A stretch of DNA of 64,000 nucleotides from assembly GCF_913055165.1 (NCBI RefSeq), contig NZ_CAJXJS010000005.1:42286-106285 (forward strand). Reading direction: 5' to 3'. This document shows positions 1 through 7,264 of the stretch, piece by piece. Each line of letters opens with the position of its first letter. Position 1 is the first letter of the stretch. The notes under the pieces are model-generated. The model saw only the letters and a list, made by a program, of their open reading frames with translations, was not told the DNA's origin and made no database searches. The stretch is from an uncultured Devosia sp. Lineage in GTDB: Bacteria > Pseudomonadota > Alphaproteobacteria > Rhizobiales > Devosiaceae. Position numbers and translations under genes: made by a program.

Positions 1-288
1 GTCGACGGCCGCTTCTTCTTCGGCGGCAAACAGGACGGGGAGCAGTCCGACGCCTGGGGCTATTATCGCGAGCTTGTTTCCGGGCGCCGCATCGTCTTCA
101 CCTGGTTTGTCGAGGAGGGTGAGGAGAAGGAAGATAATTCAACCGTGACTCTGGACCTCGAACCACTCGGCTCGGGTACGCGTGCCCGGATCTCACACGA
201 GATGGATGCACAGTGGGAGCCCTATGCCGCGCAGACGGCGGACGCCTGGCGCGGCATGCTGGTGGCGATCGACGAAACGTTTGGATGA
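1..288 (+). CDS. SRPBCC / AHSA1-family protein, C-terminal part only
   Basis: The reading frame is open from the first base of the window and ends in TGA, so the N-terminus lies outside. The visible 95 residues have the fold pattern of START-like SRPBCC (AHSA1, Hsp90-activator-like) proteins: a strand ending in a G-x-Y-x-E-L turn, an R-I-V-F-T-W strand, a T-V-T-L strand, and a final amphipathic helix rich in W and A. These small proteins bind hydrophobic ligands, but this one's substrate is unknown. It is followed after 14 nt by a VOC protein, probably in the same operon; such pairs often sit with ArsR regulators, as seen 4 kb away. Confidence 0.75.
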   Translation, partial: VDGRFFFGGKQDGEQSDAWGYYRELVSGRRIVFTWFVEEGEEKEDNSTVTLDLEPLGSGTRARISHEMDAQWEPYAAQTADAWRGMLVAIDETFG

Positions 289-302
289 AGGAGTTTCTGA
301 CG

Positions 303-659
303 ATGAAGACGACGCTTCGCGGTGTTTTCCTCACCTCCGATCAACCGGAAAAGCTGGCTGCGTTCTACCGTGATGTGGCCGGTCTGCCGCTCGAAGCGGT
401 GGTTAGTGCCGACTATACATATTGGATGCTCGACAGGGAGGGCATGCAGCTGGCCATCCATGATGCGGAAGCTTTTGCGGACTATGCGCATCCGCCGCTG
501 GCCGGGTCTAATCTGACGCATCTCTACTTCCAGGTCGCCGATCTGGCCGCTTTCCTGGATCACCTCAAAAGCAGCCGGATCGCTATCCATGCGGTCGACG
601 ATGTGACGGCGACGGTGATCGATCCCGATGGTCGCAAGGTGCTATTCGGCACGGCCTGA
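303..659 (+). CDS. VOC-family (glyoxalase/bleomycin-resistance-like) protein
   Basis: This 118-residue protein has the size of a single VOC module pair. It begins with a strand running into a D-x-x-x-x-x-x-F-Y-R helix and ends in a D-P-D-G-R strand, both typical of vicinal-oxygen-chelate folds. I chose the ATG at 303 because AAGGAG lies 10 nt upstream; an in-frame ATG 90 nt earlier would overlap the SRPBCC gene and lacks that signal. The metal ligands are not obvious, so it may be a binding protein rather than an enzyme. The substrate is not recognisable. It probably forms an operon with the preceding SRPBCC gene. Confidence 0.75.
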   Translation: MKTTLRGVFLTSDQPEKLAAFYRDVAGLPLEAVVSADYTYWMLDREGMQLAIHDAEAFADYAHPPLAGSNLTHLYFQVADLAAFLDHLKSSRIAIHAVDDVTATVIDPDGRKVLFGTA

Positions 660-686
660 TAGGCTTTGTTAGGGTTACCCATTCTT

Positions 687-729
687 CAACACTTGGCGCT
701 ATTCTCCGATAATCATGCGTCAAGTGTTG
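687..729. repeat. 9-bp inverted repeat downstream of the VOC gene
   Basis: CAACACTTG at 687-695 is repeated as CAAGTGTTG at 721-729 with a 25-nt centre. It lies 28 nt past the VOC stop codon in a 204-nt non-coding gap. There is no T-run after it, so a terminator role is uncertain. It could equally be a regulator site. Nothing else stands out in this gap. Confidence 0.3.
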
Positions 730-863
730 TTGAGTATCGGCGTTTCCCCGCACCATTGGGTGCAGCACAACCTGCCCTGGCTGGCTGTGCTGGCCATGGT
801 CTTTGGTTTTGACCGAGACGAGGATGAGGGACGCGAGCCTGCGGCCCGCACCGATCGCACCTC

Positions 864-2282
864 CTAGGGCAGGACAGCCTTCAATCGCAGCAGGGCGATG
901 CGCTCCACCTGGGCGCATGCAGTGGCAAACTCGGCTTCCGCAACATTGGCGAGGCGCTGCTCAAAGCTTTCCAAGATGGACGCCTTGGTGTGGTCACGAA
1001 CCGCGATGATGAAGGGAAACCCGAATTTTTCGACATAGGATGTGTTGAGCGCGGTGAACTTTTCGCGCTCGGCGTCGGTTAAGGCATCAAGCCCGGCCGA
1101 CGCCTGTTCGGCCGTGGAGTCCGCAGTCAGGCGTTTGGCGGTCGCCAGCCTGCCTGCCAGGTCGGGATGGGCGCGCAACACGGCCAGGCGCTCCTCTGGC
1201 GAGGCCATGCGGAACTGACTGCGCAGGGCGAAATGGAGGCCGACGGCGGTGTCATTGGCCGGACCCATCTCGGCATCCCAGGCGCGTTCGGCAATCCAGG
1301 GCGAGTGCTCGAAGATCGAGCCATAGCGGGCGACGAAGTCGGCCTTCTCCAACTGGCTGGGAACAACTTCAGGCGCAACATAGGGGTGCGCCTTGGCCCA
1401 GTGCTCGGCGATCTCCAGCCGGGTCGGCACCCAGACCTTGTCGAAACCCTTGATGTAGTCGACGAATTTCTTGAGCCCTTGGTATCGGCCGGGCTGGCCG
1501 ACAAGGCGGCAGTGCAGGCCGATCGACATCATCTTGGGCGAACCTGCCTGGCCCTCGGCATAAAGGCAGTCGAAGCTGTCCTTGAGGAAGGTGAAATACT
1601 CCTCGCCATTGTCGAAGCCCGGCCCGGTGACGAAGCGCATGTCATTGGTGGAGAGGCTATAGGGAATGATCAGCTGCGGCTTGCCACCAATGACCTTCCA
1701 ATAGGGCAGGTCGTCGTCATAGGTGTCCGAGATATAGGCAAAGCCGCCCGCTTCAGCGACGAGTTCAATGGTGTTGAGGCTGGAGCGGCCCGTGTACCAG
1801 CCGAGCGGGCGTACGCCGGTGGCAATGGTGTGGAGGCGAATAGCCTCGGCGATCTGGGCGCGTTCCTCCTCTGCCGGCATGTCCTTGTGCTGCACCCATT
1901 TCAGTCCGTGACTGGCGATTTCCCAGCCGGCCTCCTGCATAGCGGCGAGTTGCGCGGGCGCGCGCATCAGCGCGGTGGCGACGCCATAGACGGTGACCGG
2001 TAGGCTGGCCTCGGTGAACAGCCGATGCAGCCGCCAGAAGCCTGCGCGGGCGCCATATTCATACATGCTCTCGACATTGGCGTGGCGCTGGCCGGGCCAG
2101 GGCGCTGCCCCCAGCACGTCGACGAGAAATGCCTCTGAGGCGGCGTCGCCGTGCAGGATATTATTCTCCCCACCTTCTTCATAGTTGAGCACGAACTGCA
2201 CTGCGACATGAGCGCCACCGGGCCAATTGGCATGAGGCGGATTTTGGCCATAGCCGTGCATGTCGCGGGGATAACGGTTCAT
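864..2282 (-). CDS. puuE-uraD: fused allantoinase (PuuE type) / OHCU decarboxylase
   Basis: The 472-residue protein joins two purine enzymes. Residues 1 to about 300 are the metal-independent PuuE allantoinase of the polysaccharide-deacetylase superfamily (allantoin to allantoate), recognised from the N-terminal N-x-Y-P-R-D-x-x-G-Y-G signature. Residues about 310-472 are an OHCU decarboxylase (UraD), with the catalytic His in R-A-H-P-D-L near residue 372 and the conserved F-G-F-P-F stretch; this domain makes S-allantoin from the product of UraH. The fusion therefore carries two consecutive steps in one chain. Other purine genes (uraH, xdh, puuD) are 3-15 kb away on the other strand. The product should be cytoplasmic. 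The ATG at 2282 starts the family signature directly. Confidence 0.93.
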   Translation of the reverse strand: MNRYPRDMHGYGQNPPHANWPGGAHVAVQFVLNYEEGGENNILHGDAASEAFLVDVLGAAPWPGQRHANVESMYEYGARAGFWRLHRLFTEASLPVTVYGVATALMRAPAQLAAMQEAGWEIASHGLKWVQHKDMPAEEERAQIAEAIRLHTIATGVRPLGWYTGRSSLNTIELVAEAGGFAYISDTYDDDLPYWKVIGGKPQLIIPYSLSTNDMRFVTGPGFDNGEEYFTFLKDSFDCLYAEGQAGSPKMMSIGLHCRLVGQPGRYQGLKKFVDYIKGFDKVWVPTRLEIAEHWAKAHPYVAPEVVPSQLEKADFVARYGSIFEHSPWIAERAWDAEMGPANDTAVGLHFALRSQFRMASPEERLAVLRAHPDLAGRLATAKRLTADSTAEQASAGLDALTDAEREKFTALNTSYVEKFGFPFIIAVRDHTKASILESFEQRLANVAEAEFATACAQVERIALLRLKAVLP

Positions 2283-2383
2283 GGGGAGGTCTCTACAACA
2301 TCAGGCAGGAGACCTAATGGTAAGCAGAAGGCGGAGGCGGATGCTAGGCCCCTGACTTGGCGGTCGGTCGCCCCGCCCCCATT

Positions 2384-2400
2384 CTCCCCATCAAGGGGAG
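2384..2400. repeat. short C-rich palindrome (REP-like)
   Basis: CTCCCC at 2384-2389 pairs with GGGGAG at 2395-2400 around a 5-nt loop. It sits just past the stop of the SRPBCC gene on the minus strand and resembles the longer palindromes at 15153, 17858, 40342 and 61449. It may act as a weak terminator for the minus-strand operon. Confidence 0.4.
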
Positions 2401-2428
2401 TGACAGGTTGGGGATGCCGCAATAGCTC

Positions 2429-2857
2429 CTATGCATCCTTGCCGGCCACCTCTTCCAGCTTCTGCAGAAACGCCTTCCAGCCCGCATGGGCGCCGCCATA
2501 GGCCTGCTTCTGTTCCGGCCGGAACCCGGTCTGTTCGACGCGCAGATGCGTGCCGGTGGCGGTCGGGGTGAGGGTATAGGTGACCACGCTTTTGAGCGCA
2601 TAGAGCGGGTCAGGGTTGTCGTGGTCCCAGGCATAGGACAGCGAGCGCTCCGGCTCGATGGCGAGGACCTCGCAATCCAGCACGCCACCCCATTCGCCGC
2701 GCAGCTTGAACTTGTGCCCGATCTCGGCCTTGAAGTCGTTGTTCATCAGCCATTCCGAAATCAGATGCGATTGGGTCAGCGCCTTCCAGATCTTGGCGAC
2801 GGGCTGGTGGATTTCGCGCTCGACGACGACGGAGCGGGTTTCGGGGGCGGTCATCAT
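2429..2857 (-). CDS. SRPBCC / AHSA1-family protein
   Basis: This 142-residue protein is a complete AHSA1-type START-like domain: an N-terminal strand (V-E-R-E-I), then the characteristic helix V-A-K-I-W-K-A-L-T ending in S-E-W-L-M, a G-x-W-G-G-V-L-D-C-E strand, and a long C-terminal helix G-W-K-A-F-L-Q-K-L. Such proteins bind lipid-like ligands or act as Hsp90-activator homologues; no ligand can be assigned. It is the last gene of the ArsR-led operon, 9 nt after the DUF1801 gene. Two adjacent ATGs (2857 and 2854) are possible starts. Confidence 0.85.
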   Translation of the reverse strand: MMTAPETRSVVVEREIHQPVAKIWKALTQSHLISEWLMNNDFKAEIGHKFKLRGEWGGVLDCEVLAIEPERSLSYAWDHDNPDPLYALKSVVTYTLTPTATGTHLRVEQTGFRPEQKQAYGGAHAGWKAFLQKLEEVAGKDA

Positions 2858-2866
2858 GGGGTTGCC

Positions 2867-3289
2867 CTACGTCCTGGCTTTCTTGGTGGCGGCCCCGCCA
2901 TTGGCGCGCGCCGCCGAGCGGATCAACTCCTTGAAGGCCCCGGCGTCGATGGTTTCGCCTTCGAAGAAGTCGATGGCGCGACGGACATTGCCCTCCAGGC
3001 TCGAATTGAACAGGTGGTCTGGGTCGGCAAGCGACGCACCCTTGGGAAAGGTGGTCTTCACCGCCGCCTTGTAGACCTCGCCGGTGCAGAGAATGCCGCT
3101 ATGCGACCAGACCGGCTTGCCCCATTTCCACTCCTCGACGACGTCGGGAAGGGCCTCGTGAATGAGCTTGCGGATCATGGCGAGCTTGTCGCCGCGCCAG
3201 TCCGGCAGATCGGCGATGCGCTTGTCGATGAGTTCGGTGGGCGTGGCACCAGTTGCCAGGTCGGCGGCGCTGTTCTTGGAAAAAGTCAT
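2867..3289 (-). CDS. DUF1801 domain protein
   Basis: A 140-residue DUF1801 (YdhG-like) protein, recognised from the pattern L-P-D-V-V-E-E-W-K-W-G-K-P-V-W-S, followed by a V-K-T-T-F strand and an A-F-K-E-L-I helix near the end. The biochemical function of this family is unknown. I chose the ATG at 3289 because GAAGG lies 8 nt ahead of it; an upstream in-frame start at 3343 would run into the previous gene. It ends 9 nt before the SRPBCC gene and begins 11 nt after the neighbouring DUF1801 gene, so all are likely co-transcribed under ArsR control. Its very C-terminus is rich in K and A. Confidence 0.82.
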   Translation of the reverse strand: MTFSKNSAADLATGATPTELIDKRIADLPDWRGDKLAMIRKLIHEALPDVVEEWKWGKPVWSHSGILCTGEVYKAAVKTTFPKGASLADPDHLFNSSLEGNVRRAIDFFEGETIDAGAFKELIRSAARANGGAATKKART

Positions 3290-3300
3290 GGTTCCAACCT

Positions 3301-3750
3301 TCACATCTTCTCGCCAGGCAATTGGCTTGCCTGTTTCACCCAATCGGTGAACTGGTCCTCATCAATGGTGTCGTTCTCGTAGATATCGAGATAGCGCACC
3401 TTTTCCTGCTTGGAGGTCCCGGGCGGCTTGGGGTCAAGCATTGCGCCATTGTGGAAGGCGACCTTCACGTATTTGGTCATGCAATGATAGCTGACGAAAT
3501 AGATGTCCTGCTTAGTCCCGTAAAATGGCGTGTTCCACTTCACGGCCTTCTCGACGCCGGGGACGGCCCTTGCGATGAGGGCATCCAGCTTTTCGCCGAC
3601 GGCCCGCTGCCAACCGGGCATGGCAGCGATGTAGCGCTGCACCACCTCGTCGCCATAGCCCTTGGCGATCTGCGGATTGCCGCCAGCCAGGCGGACGATG
3701 CCGTCCGGTCCCGGTTTGAGCGGCGGCCGTTTTCCCTTGCCCTCAGGCAT
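3301..3750 (-). CDS. DUF1801 domain protein
   Basis: A second DUF1801 protein, 149 residues, with the family core A-V-P-G-V-E-K-A-V-K-W-N-T-P-F-Y-G and a V-K-V-A-F-H-N-G strand. A basic, proline-rich stretch opens the protein, and the last third is acidic (Y-E-N-D-T-I-D-E-D). Its start codon overlaps the stop of the upstream membrane-protein gene by 8 nt, which points to translational coupling. DUF1801 genes very often travel with ArsR and SRPBCC genes, as here. Function is unknown. A third family member lies at 38394-38792. Confidence 0.85.
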   Translation of the reverse strand: MPEGKGKRPPLKPGPDGIVRLAGGNPQIAKGYGDEVVQRYIAAMPGWQRAVGEKLDALIARAVPGVEKAVKWNTPFYGTKQDIYFVSYHCMTKYVKVAFHNGAMLDPKPPGTSKQEKVRYLDIYENDTIDEDQFTDWVKQASQLPGEKM

Positions 3751-3964
3751 GGTTCAGCCCGGCGCGACGACGCGCAAAGTAGTGCTGGAAGAACATGAAG
3801 AGGCCCGAGAACAACAGCAGGAAGAGCGGCAGCAGCGGCGAATAGGTTACCAGTGCGGGCACATCGGCCTGGCCGAGCAAGCCTATGGCCACGAAATTGG
3901 CGATGACGGTGAGCGTGAAAACCATCGAGGTCCAGCGATGAAAGGCACGAATGAAACGGATCAT
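3743..3964 (-). CDS. small two-TM membrane protein
   Basis: A 73-residue protein embedded between the ArsR and DUF1801 genes. It has two hydrophobic segments, roughly residues 14-31 and 42-61, and a positively charged end (A-R-R-R), so it is an inner-membrane protein with probably cytoplasmic ends. The ATG at 3964 overlaps the ArsR stop by 4 nt and its own stop overlaps the next gene's start by 8 nt, which strongly supports it as real and coupled. I do not recognise a named family, and its role is unknown. Confidence 0.75.
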   Translation of the reverse strand: MIRFIRAFHRWTSMVFTLTVIANFVAIGLLGQADVPALVTYSPLLPLFLLLFSGLFMFFQHYFARRRAGLNHA

Positions 3965-4284
3965 TGGTCTATCCTTGTGAGCAAATTTTCGAGGGCATCC
4001 AGCCGCCCCTCCCAGAAGCCGGCCATTTCCCGGGTCCAATCCATCAGGGGGCTCAGGCCTTGTACTTGGGCCGAATAATGCGTCTGTCGTCCGGCGTGGC
4101 GATCCCGCACCAGGCCCGCCTGCTTGAGCACTGCCAGATGCTTGGAGACGGTGGGCTGCGCGACTCCGGCGGCATTTGTCAATGTGCCGACCGTCTGTTC
4201 GCCCTGTTTGCAGAGCTGTTCGAAAATGGCCCGCCGCGTGGGGTCGGCAAGAGAGCGGAACAGGGCATCCTGACGGTCGTTCAT
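3961..4284 (-). CDS. ArsR-family winged-helix repressor
   Basis: A 107-residue ArsR/SmtB-type regulator. It begins with the usual F-R-S-L-A-D-P-T-R-R helix, then the recognition region A-Q-P-T-V-S-K-H-L-A-V-L and the wing R-H-A-G-R-Q-T-H-Y. The metal-binding cysteine pair of true arsenic or zinc sensors is absent, so it belongs to the metal-independent subgroup that usually controls SRPBCC/DUF1801 genes. I prefer the start at 4284 over an in-frame ATG at 4320, since the latter falls inside a symmetrical operator-like dyad (4289-4338). It is the first gene of a five-gene operon, linked by overlaps, and probably represses it. Confidence 0.9.
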   Translation of the reverse strand: MNDRQDALFRSLADPTRRAIFEQLCKQGEQTVGTLTNAAGVAQPTVSKHLAVLKQAGLVRDRHAGRQTHYSAQVQGLSPLMDWTREMAGFWEGRLDALENLLTRIDQ

Positions 4285-4288
4285 GGTT

Positions 4289-4338
4289 ATCCATTCACGT
4301 TTGGCTATGGGTTTATTCATAGCTGATCGTGAATGGAT
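4289..4338. promoter_or_regulatory. concentric dyad, candidate ArsR operator
   Basis: Two inverted repeats share one axis at 4313.5. The outer arms are ATCCATTCACG (4289-4299) and CGTGAATGGAT (4328-4338). The inner arms are GCTATG (4304-4309) and CATAGC (4318-4323). The 50-bp element sits 5 nt upstream of the preferred ArsR start codon, where an autoregulatory operator is expected. The sequence is directly visible; the role is inferred from position. Confidence 0.6.
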
Positions 4339-4355
4339 GTCAATCGGTGCTGGGA

Positions 4356-5336
4356 TCAGACTGCGCCCGGCAGGCTCAGGTTTTCGAAATAGGCTTTGGC
4401 GTGTTCGTAGAAAATGGCCGGTGCGAGGTGCAGCGAACTGCCCGCGCGCACTAGGATGCCGAAGCGGTTGGTGGGTACGCCGCCGTCCTGAAGCGGCCGG
4501 AAAACCAGCCGTCCGGAGGCAATTTCGTTCTGCGCACCAATCGGGGTCATGATCGAGACATAGTGTCCGCCCAGCGCCAGTTCCACCAGCAGGCGAATGG
4601 AACTGACCTCCACCAGCGGCGGGGTGATGTTGGCCGAGGATTTGAGGAAGGGCTCGATCACCTCGCGAATGGATATCTCTGGCTTGCCAACGGCGAGGGG
4701 ATGGTCGAGGCATTGCGCCATGGTCAGGTGCTGAACCGTCGCCAGCGGATGGTCGGGAGACATGAGCGCACCGATAGAAACGTCGCGGCGAAAGGCGACG
4801 TCGACCTGGCGCGGGGGCTTGGCGATGAAGCCAAAGCCGATGTCGATCCGCTCATCGACCAACCGTTCAACCACTTCGGCCGAGGGAATGATCGCGACAT
4901 CTAGTGTCAGGCGGGGATAGCGCTTGCCAAACTCGGTGAGCAGGATCGGCAGGAAGGATAGTCCGACGCTTTCGGCGGCTGCGATGCGCACCGAGCCGGC
5001 GCGGACCCCACGCAGCAGTTCGATTTCCGAGACGGCCGCTTCCATGGGCGCTACGAGCCTGCGCGAATGACGAAACAGGATTTCGCCAGCCGGAGACAGG
5101 CGCAGGCGGCGCTTTTCCCGCAGAAACAGGGCTATGCCCAGGGCGTCTTCCAGTTGCGCCACCTGCCGTGTCACTGCCGAAGAGGCGACGTCGAGCCGCC
5201 GCGCCGCCTCCCTTATGGACAGGTGCGTGGCCACCGCGTTGAAATAGAGCAGGGAAGGCTGGTGAAACACACGCGCCAGAAGGCTTGAGGAAAGCGCATG
5301 CTCACGGGGTCGGTCGGCGGCTGGACGGTGTTCCAT
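4356..5336 (-). CDS. LysR-family transcriptional regulator, likely of purine catabolism
   Basis: A 326-residue LysR-type regulator. The N-terminal winged HTH carries L-S-I-R-E-A-A-R-R-L-D and S-S-A-V-T-R-Q-V-A-Q-L-E, and a periplasmic-binding-like effector domain follows from about residue 100. I chose the ATG at 5336 because GGAG lies 7 nt ahead; another ATG at 5369 would add 11 residues. It is divergent from uraH-xdhABC with a 98-nt gap between them, the classical LysR layout, so it probably senses a purine intermediate and controls that operon. The effector is not known. The gene ends 17 nt before the operator region of the ArsR operon. Confidence 0.9.
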   Translation of the reverse strand: MEHRPAADRPREHALSSSLLARVFHQPSLLYFNAVATHLSIREAARRLDVASSAVTRQVAQLEDALGIALFLREKRRLRLSPAGEILFRHSRRLVAPMEAAVSEIELLRGVRAGSVRIAAAESVGLSFLPILLTEFGKRYPRLTLDVAIIPSAEVVERLVDERIDIGFGFIAKPPRQVDVAFRRDVSIGALMSPDHPLATVQHLTMAQCLDHPLAVGKPEISIREVIEPFLKSSANITPPLVEVSSIRLLVELALGGHYVSIMTPIGAQNEIASGRLVFRPLQDGGVPTNRFGILVRAGSSLHLAPAIFYEHAKAYFENLSLPGAV

Positions 5337-5402
5337 GGCGCTGCTCCGTTGTTGCCGTTTCGGCAGCATAATGCTCCCAATTTGAGAGTATCAAGAGCAG
5401 AA

Positions 5403-5420
5403 GTGCATGCTAAGGTGCAC
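5403..5420. promoter_or_regulatory. dyad GTGCA-N8-TGCAC, candidate LysR site
   Basis: GTGCA at 5403-5407 mirrors TGCAC at 5416-5420 in the 98-nt gap between the LysR gene and uraH, 15 nt before the uraH start. The dyad is visible; LysR binding is inferred from the divergent arrangement. Its closeness to the start codon could also mean a repressor-type site. Confidence 0.4.
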
Positions 5421-5434
5421 CTTGGGGAACGAAG

Positions 5435-5794
5435 ATGGAGCAGCAGATGGGCGGAGCCCTCACCACCCATGTCCTGGATACCATGCATGGCAAGCCGGCG
5501 CGGGGCATGCGGCTGGAGTTGCATTTCGTGCATGGTGATCACACCCACCACCTGCTCGATAGCTATACCAATGCTGATGGGCGGGTCGATCAACCGCTGC
5601 TGAGCGACGAGTTCCAGCAGGGCGAATATGAAATCCGCTTCCATGTCGGCCAGTATTTCGAGCGCATCGGGGTGGAGATCGAGACACCGTTTCTCGATGT
5701 GGTGCCGATCCGGTTCACCATCTCCGAGGACAAGCACTACCACGTGCCGCTGCTGGTCAGTCCCTTCGCCTATTCGACCTATCGGGGGAGCTGA
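5435..5794 (+). CDS. uraH: 5-hydroxyisourate hydrolase
   Basis: A 119-residue transthyretin-like protein that hydrolyses 5-hydroxyisourate to OHCU, the substrate of the UraD domain encoded at 864-2282. The diagnostic N-terminal T-T-H-V-L-D motif with its catalytic His and the C-terminal Y-R-G-S tetrapeptide (residues 116-119) are both present; the tetrapeptide distinguishes HIU hydrolases from transthyretins. There is no signal peptide, so it should act in the cytoplasm as a tetramer. GGGGAA lies 7 nt ahead of the ATG. It is the first gene of the plus-strand purine operon, 3 nt before xdhA. An internal ATG four codons later is a possible alternative start. Confidence 0.95.
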   Translation: MEQQMGGALTTHVLDTMHGKPARGMRLELHFVHGDHTHHLLDSYTNADGRVDQPLLSDEFQQGEYEIRFHVGQYFERIGVEIETPFLDVVPIRFTISEDKHYHVPLLVSPFAYSTYRGS

Positions 5795-5797
5795 GCC

Positions 5798-7264
5798 ATG
5801 GTCGAGGTCGGCAACGCCATTCGTTTCCTGCTCAATGGCGAGGAGATCAGCCTCACTGACGTCGCCCCCGACCTGACCCTGCTCGATTGGCTGCGGCTGG
5901 AACGCCGTTTGCGCGGCTCCAAGGAGGGCTGCGCCGAAGGCGATTGCGGCGCCTGTACCGTTCTGGTCGGGCGGCTGATGGATGACGAGATCATCTATGA
6001 CACCGTCACCGCCTGTATCCGCTTTGTGGCGAGCCTGCACGGCACGCATGTGGTGACCATCGAGCATCTGCGTGGCGAAAACGGCGCCTTGCATCCGGTG
6101 CAGCAGGCCATGGTCGATCACCACGGGTCCCAATGCGGCTTCTGTACGCCCGGCTTCGTCATGAGCCTTTATGGCTTGTGGATGCGCAATCCCGACCCCT
6201 CGCAGGCGGCGGTGGAAAAGGCCCTGCAGGGCAATCTCTGCCGCTGCACCGGCTATGCACCGATCATCCGGGCCGCGCAATCCATGTCCAGCTATGGCCA
6301 GCCGCAGGGCGACCCGCTCTGGGCCGAGCGCATTGCTGTCACCAACACGCTCAAGGCCATGCATGACGGATGTCGTGTCGAAATCGGCGAGGGTGATGGC
6401 AAGATCATCATTCCTGCGTCTGTCGACGATTTCGCGGCGGCTTATGAGGCCAGCCCGGACGCAAGGATTGTGGCTGGCTCGACCGATGTGGGGCTTTGGG
6501 TCACCAAGTTCATGCGCAGGATCGGCCCGGTCATTTTCATCGGGCATCTGCAGGAATTGAAGCGCATCGCCGAGAATGACAGCGAAGTGCGCTTCTATGC
6601 CGGTGTCTCTTACTCGGAAGCGCAGCCGGTCATCGCCGCCAATTTCCCGCAACTGGTCGAGCTGTGGGACCGCATAGCCGGTGAGCAGATCCGCAATATG
6701 GGGACGATCGGGGGCAATATTGCCAATGGTTCGCCCATCGGTGACACGCCTCCTCCCTTTATTGCGCTGGGCGCCAAGCTGCATTTGCGCCGCGGCGAGC
6801 ATCGGCGTGAGATCAAGCTGGAAGATTATTTTCTGGCCTATGGCAAGCAGGACCGGGAGCCAGGCGAGTTCGTCGAAAGCGTGACCATTCCGCTGCTGCC
6901 GGCAGGGGAGAAGTTTGCCACCTACAAGCTCTCCAAACGCCGCGACGAAGATATCTCGTCATTGTGCGGCGCTTTCCGGGTTTTCGTGAATGATGCTGGC
7001 GTGGTGGGCATGGCCCGCATCGCCTTTGGCGGCATGGCCGCAACGCCAAAGCGCGCCAAGGCCGTCGAGGCCGCGCTGGTGGGCAAGCCGTGGACGATGG
7101 AAACCATTGAAGGCGTAGTCGGCCAATTTGCCGAGGACTACCAGCCGATCAGCGATATGCGCGCGTCTGCCGATTATCGCATGCTGGCCGCGCAGAACCT
7201 GCTCAAGCGTTTCTTCCTGTGGACCCAGGAGCGGAGTGAGCGGCTGGCGAGGGAGGTGGCCTGA
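5798..7264 (+). CDS. xdhA: xanthine dehydrogenase small subunit (2Fe-2S and FAD)
   Basis: A 488-residue subunit that passes electrons from the molybdenum centre to NAD+. The first ferredoxin-like cluster uses Cys45, Cys50, Cys53 and Cys73; the second, in the helical domain, uses Cys113, Cys116, Cys148 and Cys150. The FAD domain follows from about residue 190, with a V-A-G-S-T-D-V-G segment, and a CO-dehydrogenase-flavoprotein C-terminal domain ends the chain near residue 485. This is the full length for the bacterial XdhA type. Its stop codon overlaps the xdhB start by one base (TGATG), so translation is coupled. A GGGGGAG stretch lies upstream of the ATG. Confidence 0.96.
   Translation: MVEVGNAIRFLLNGEEISLTDVAPDLTLLDWLRLERRLRGSKEGCAEGDCGACTVLVGRLMDDEIIYDTVTACIRFVASLHGTHVVTIEHLRGENGALHPVQQAMVDHHGSQCGFCTPGFVMSLYGLWMRNPDPSQAAVEKALQGNLCRCTGYAPIIRAAQSMSSYGQPQGDPLWAERIAVTNTLKAMHDGCRVEIGEGDGKIIIPASVDDFAAAYEASPDARIVAGSTDVGLWVTKFMRRIGPVIFIGHLQELKRIAENDSEVRFYAGVSYSEAQPVIAANFPQLVELWDRIAGEQIRNMGTIGGNIANGSPIGDTPPPFIALGAKLHLRRGEHRREIKLEDYFLAYGKQDREPGEFVESVTIPLLPAGEKFATYKLSKRRDEDISSLCGAFRVFVNDAGVVGMARIAFGGMAATPKRAKAVEAALVGKPWTMETIEGVVGQFAEDYQPISDMRASADYRMLAAQNLLKRFFLWTQERSERLAREVA

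Noticed and set aside
5213..6802. 529-aa minus-strand frame across uraH and xdhA
   Set aside because: It is antisense to two clear enzymes with full motifs and matches no family; a GC-rich shadow frame.
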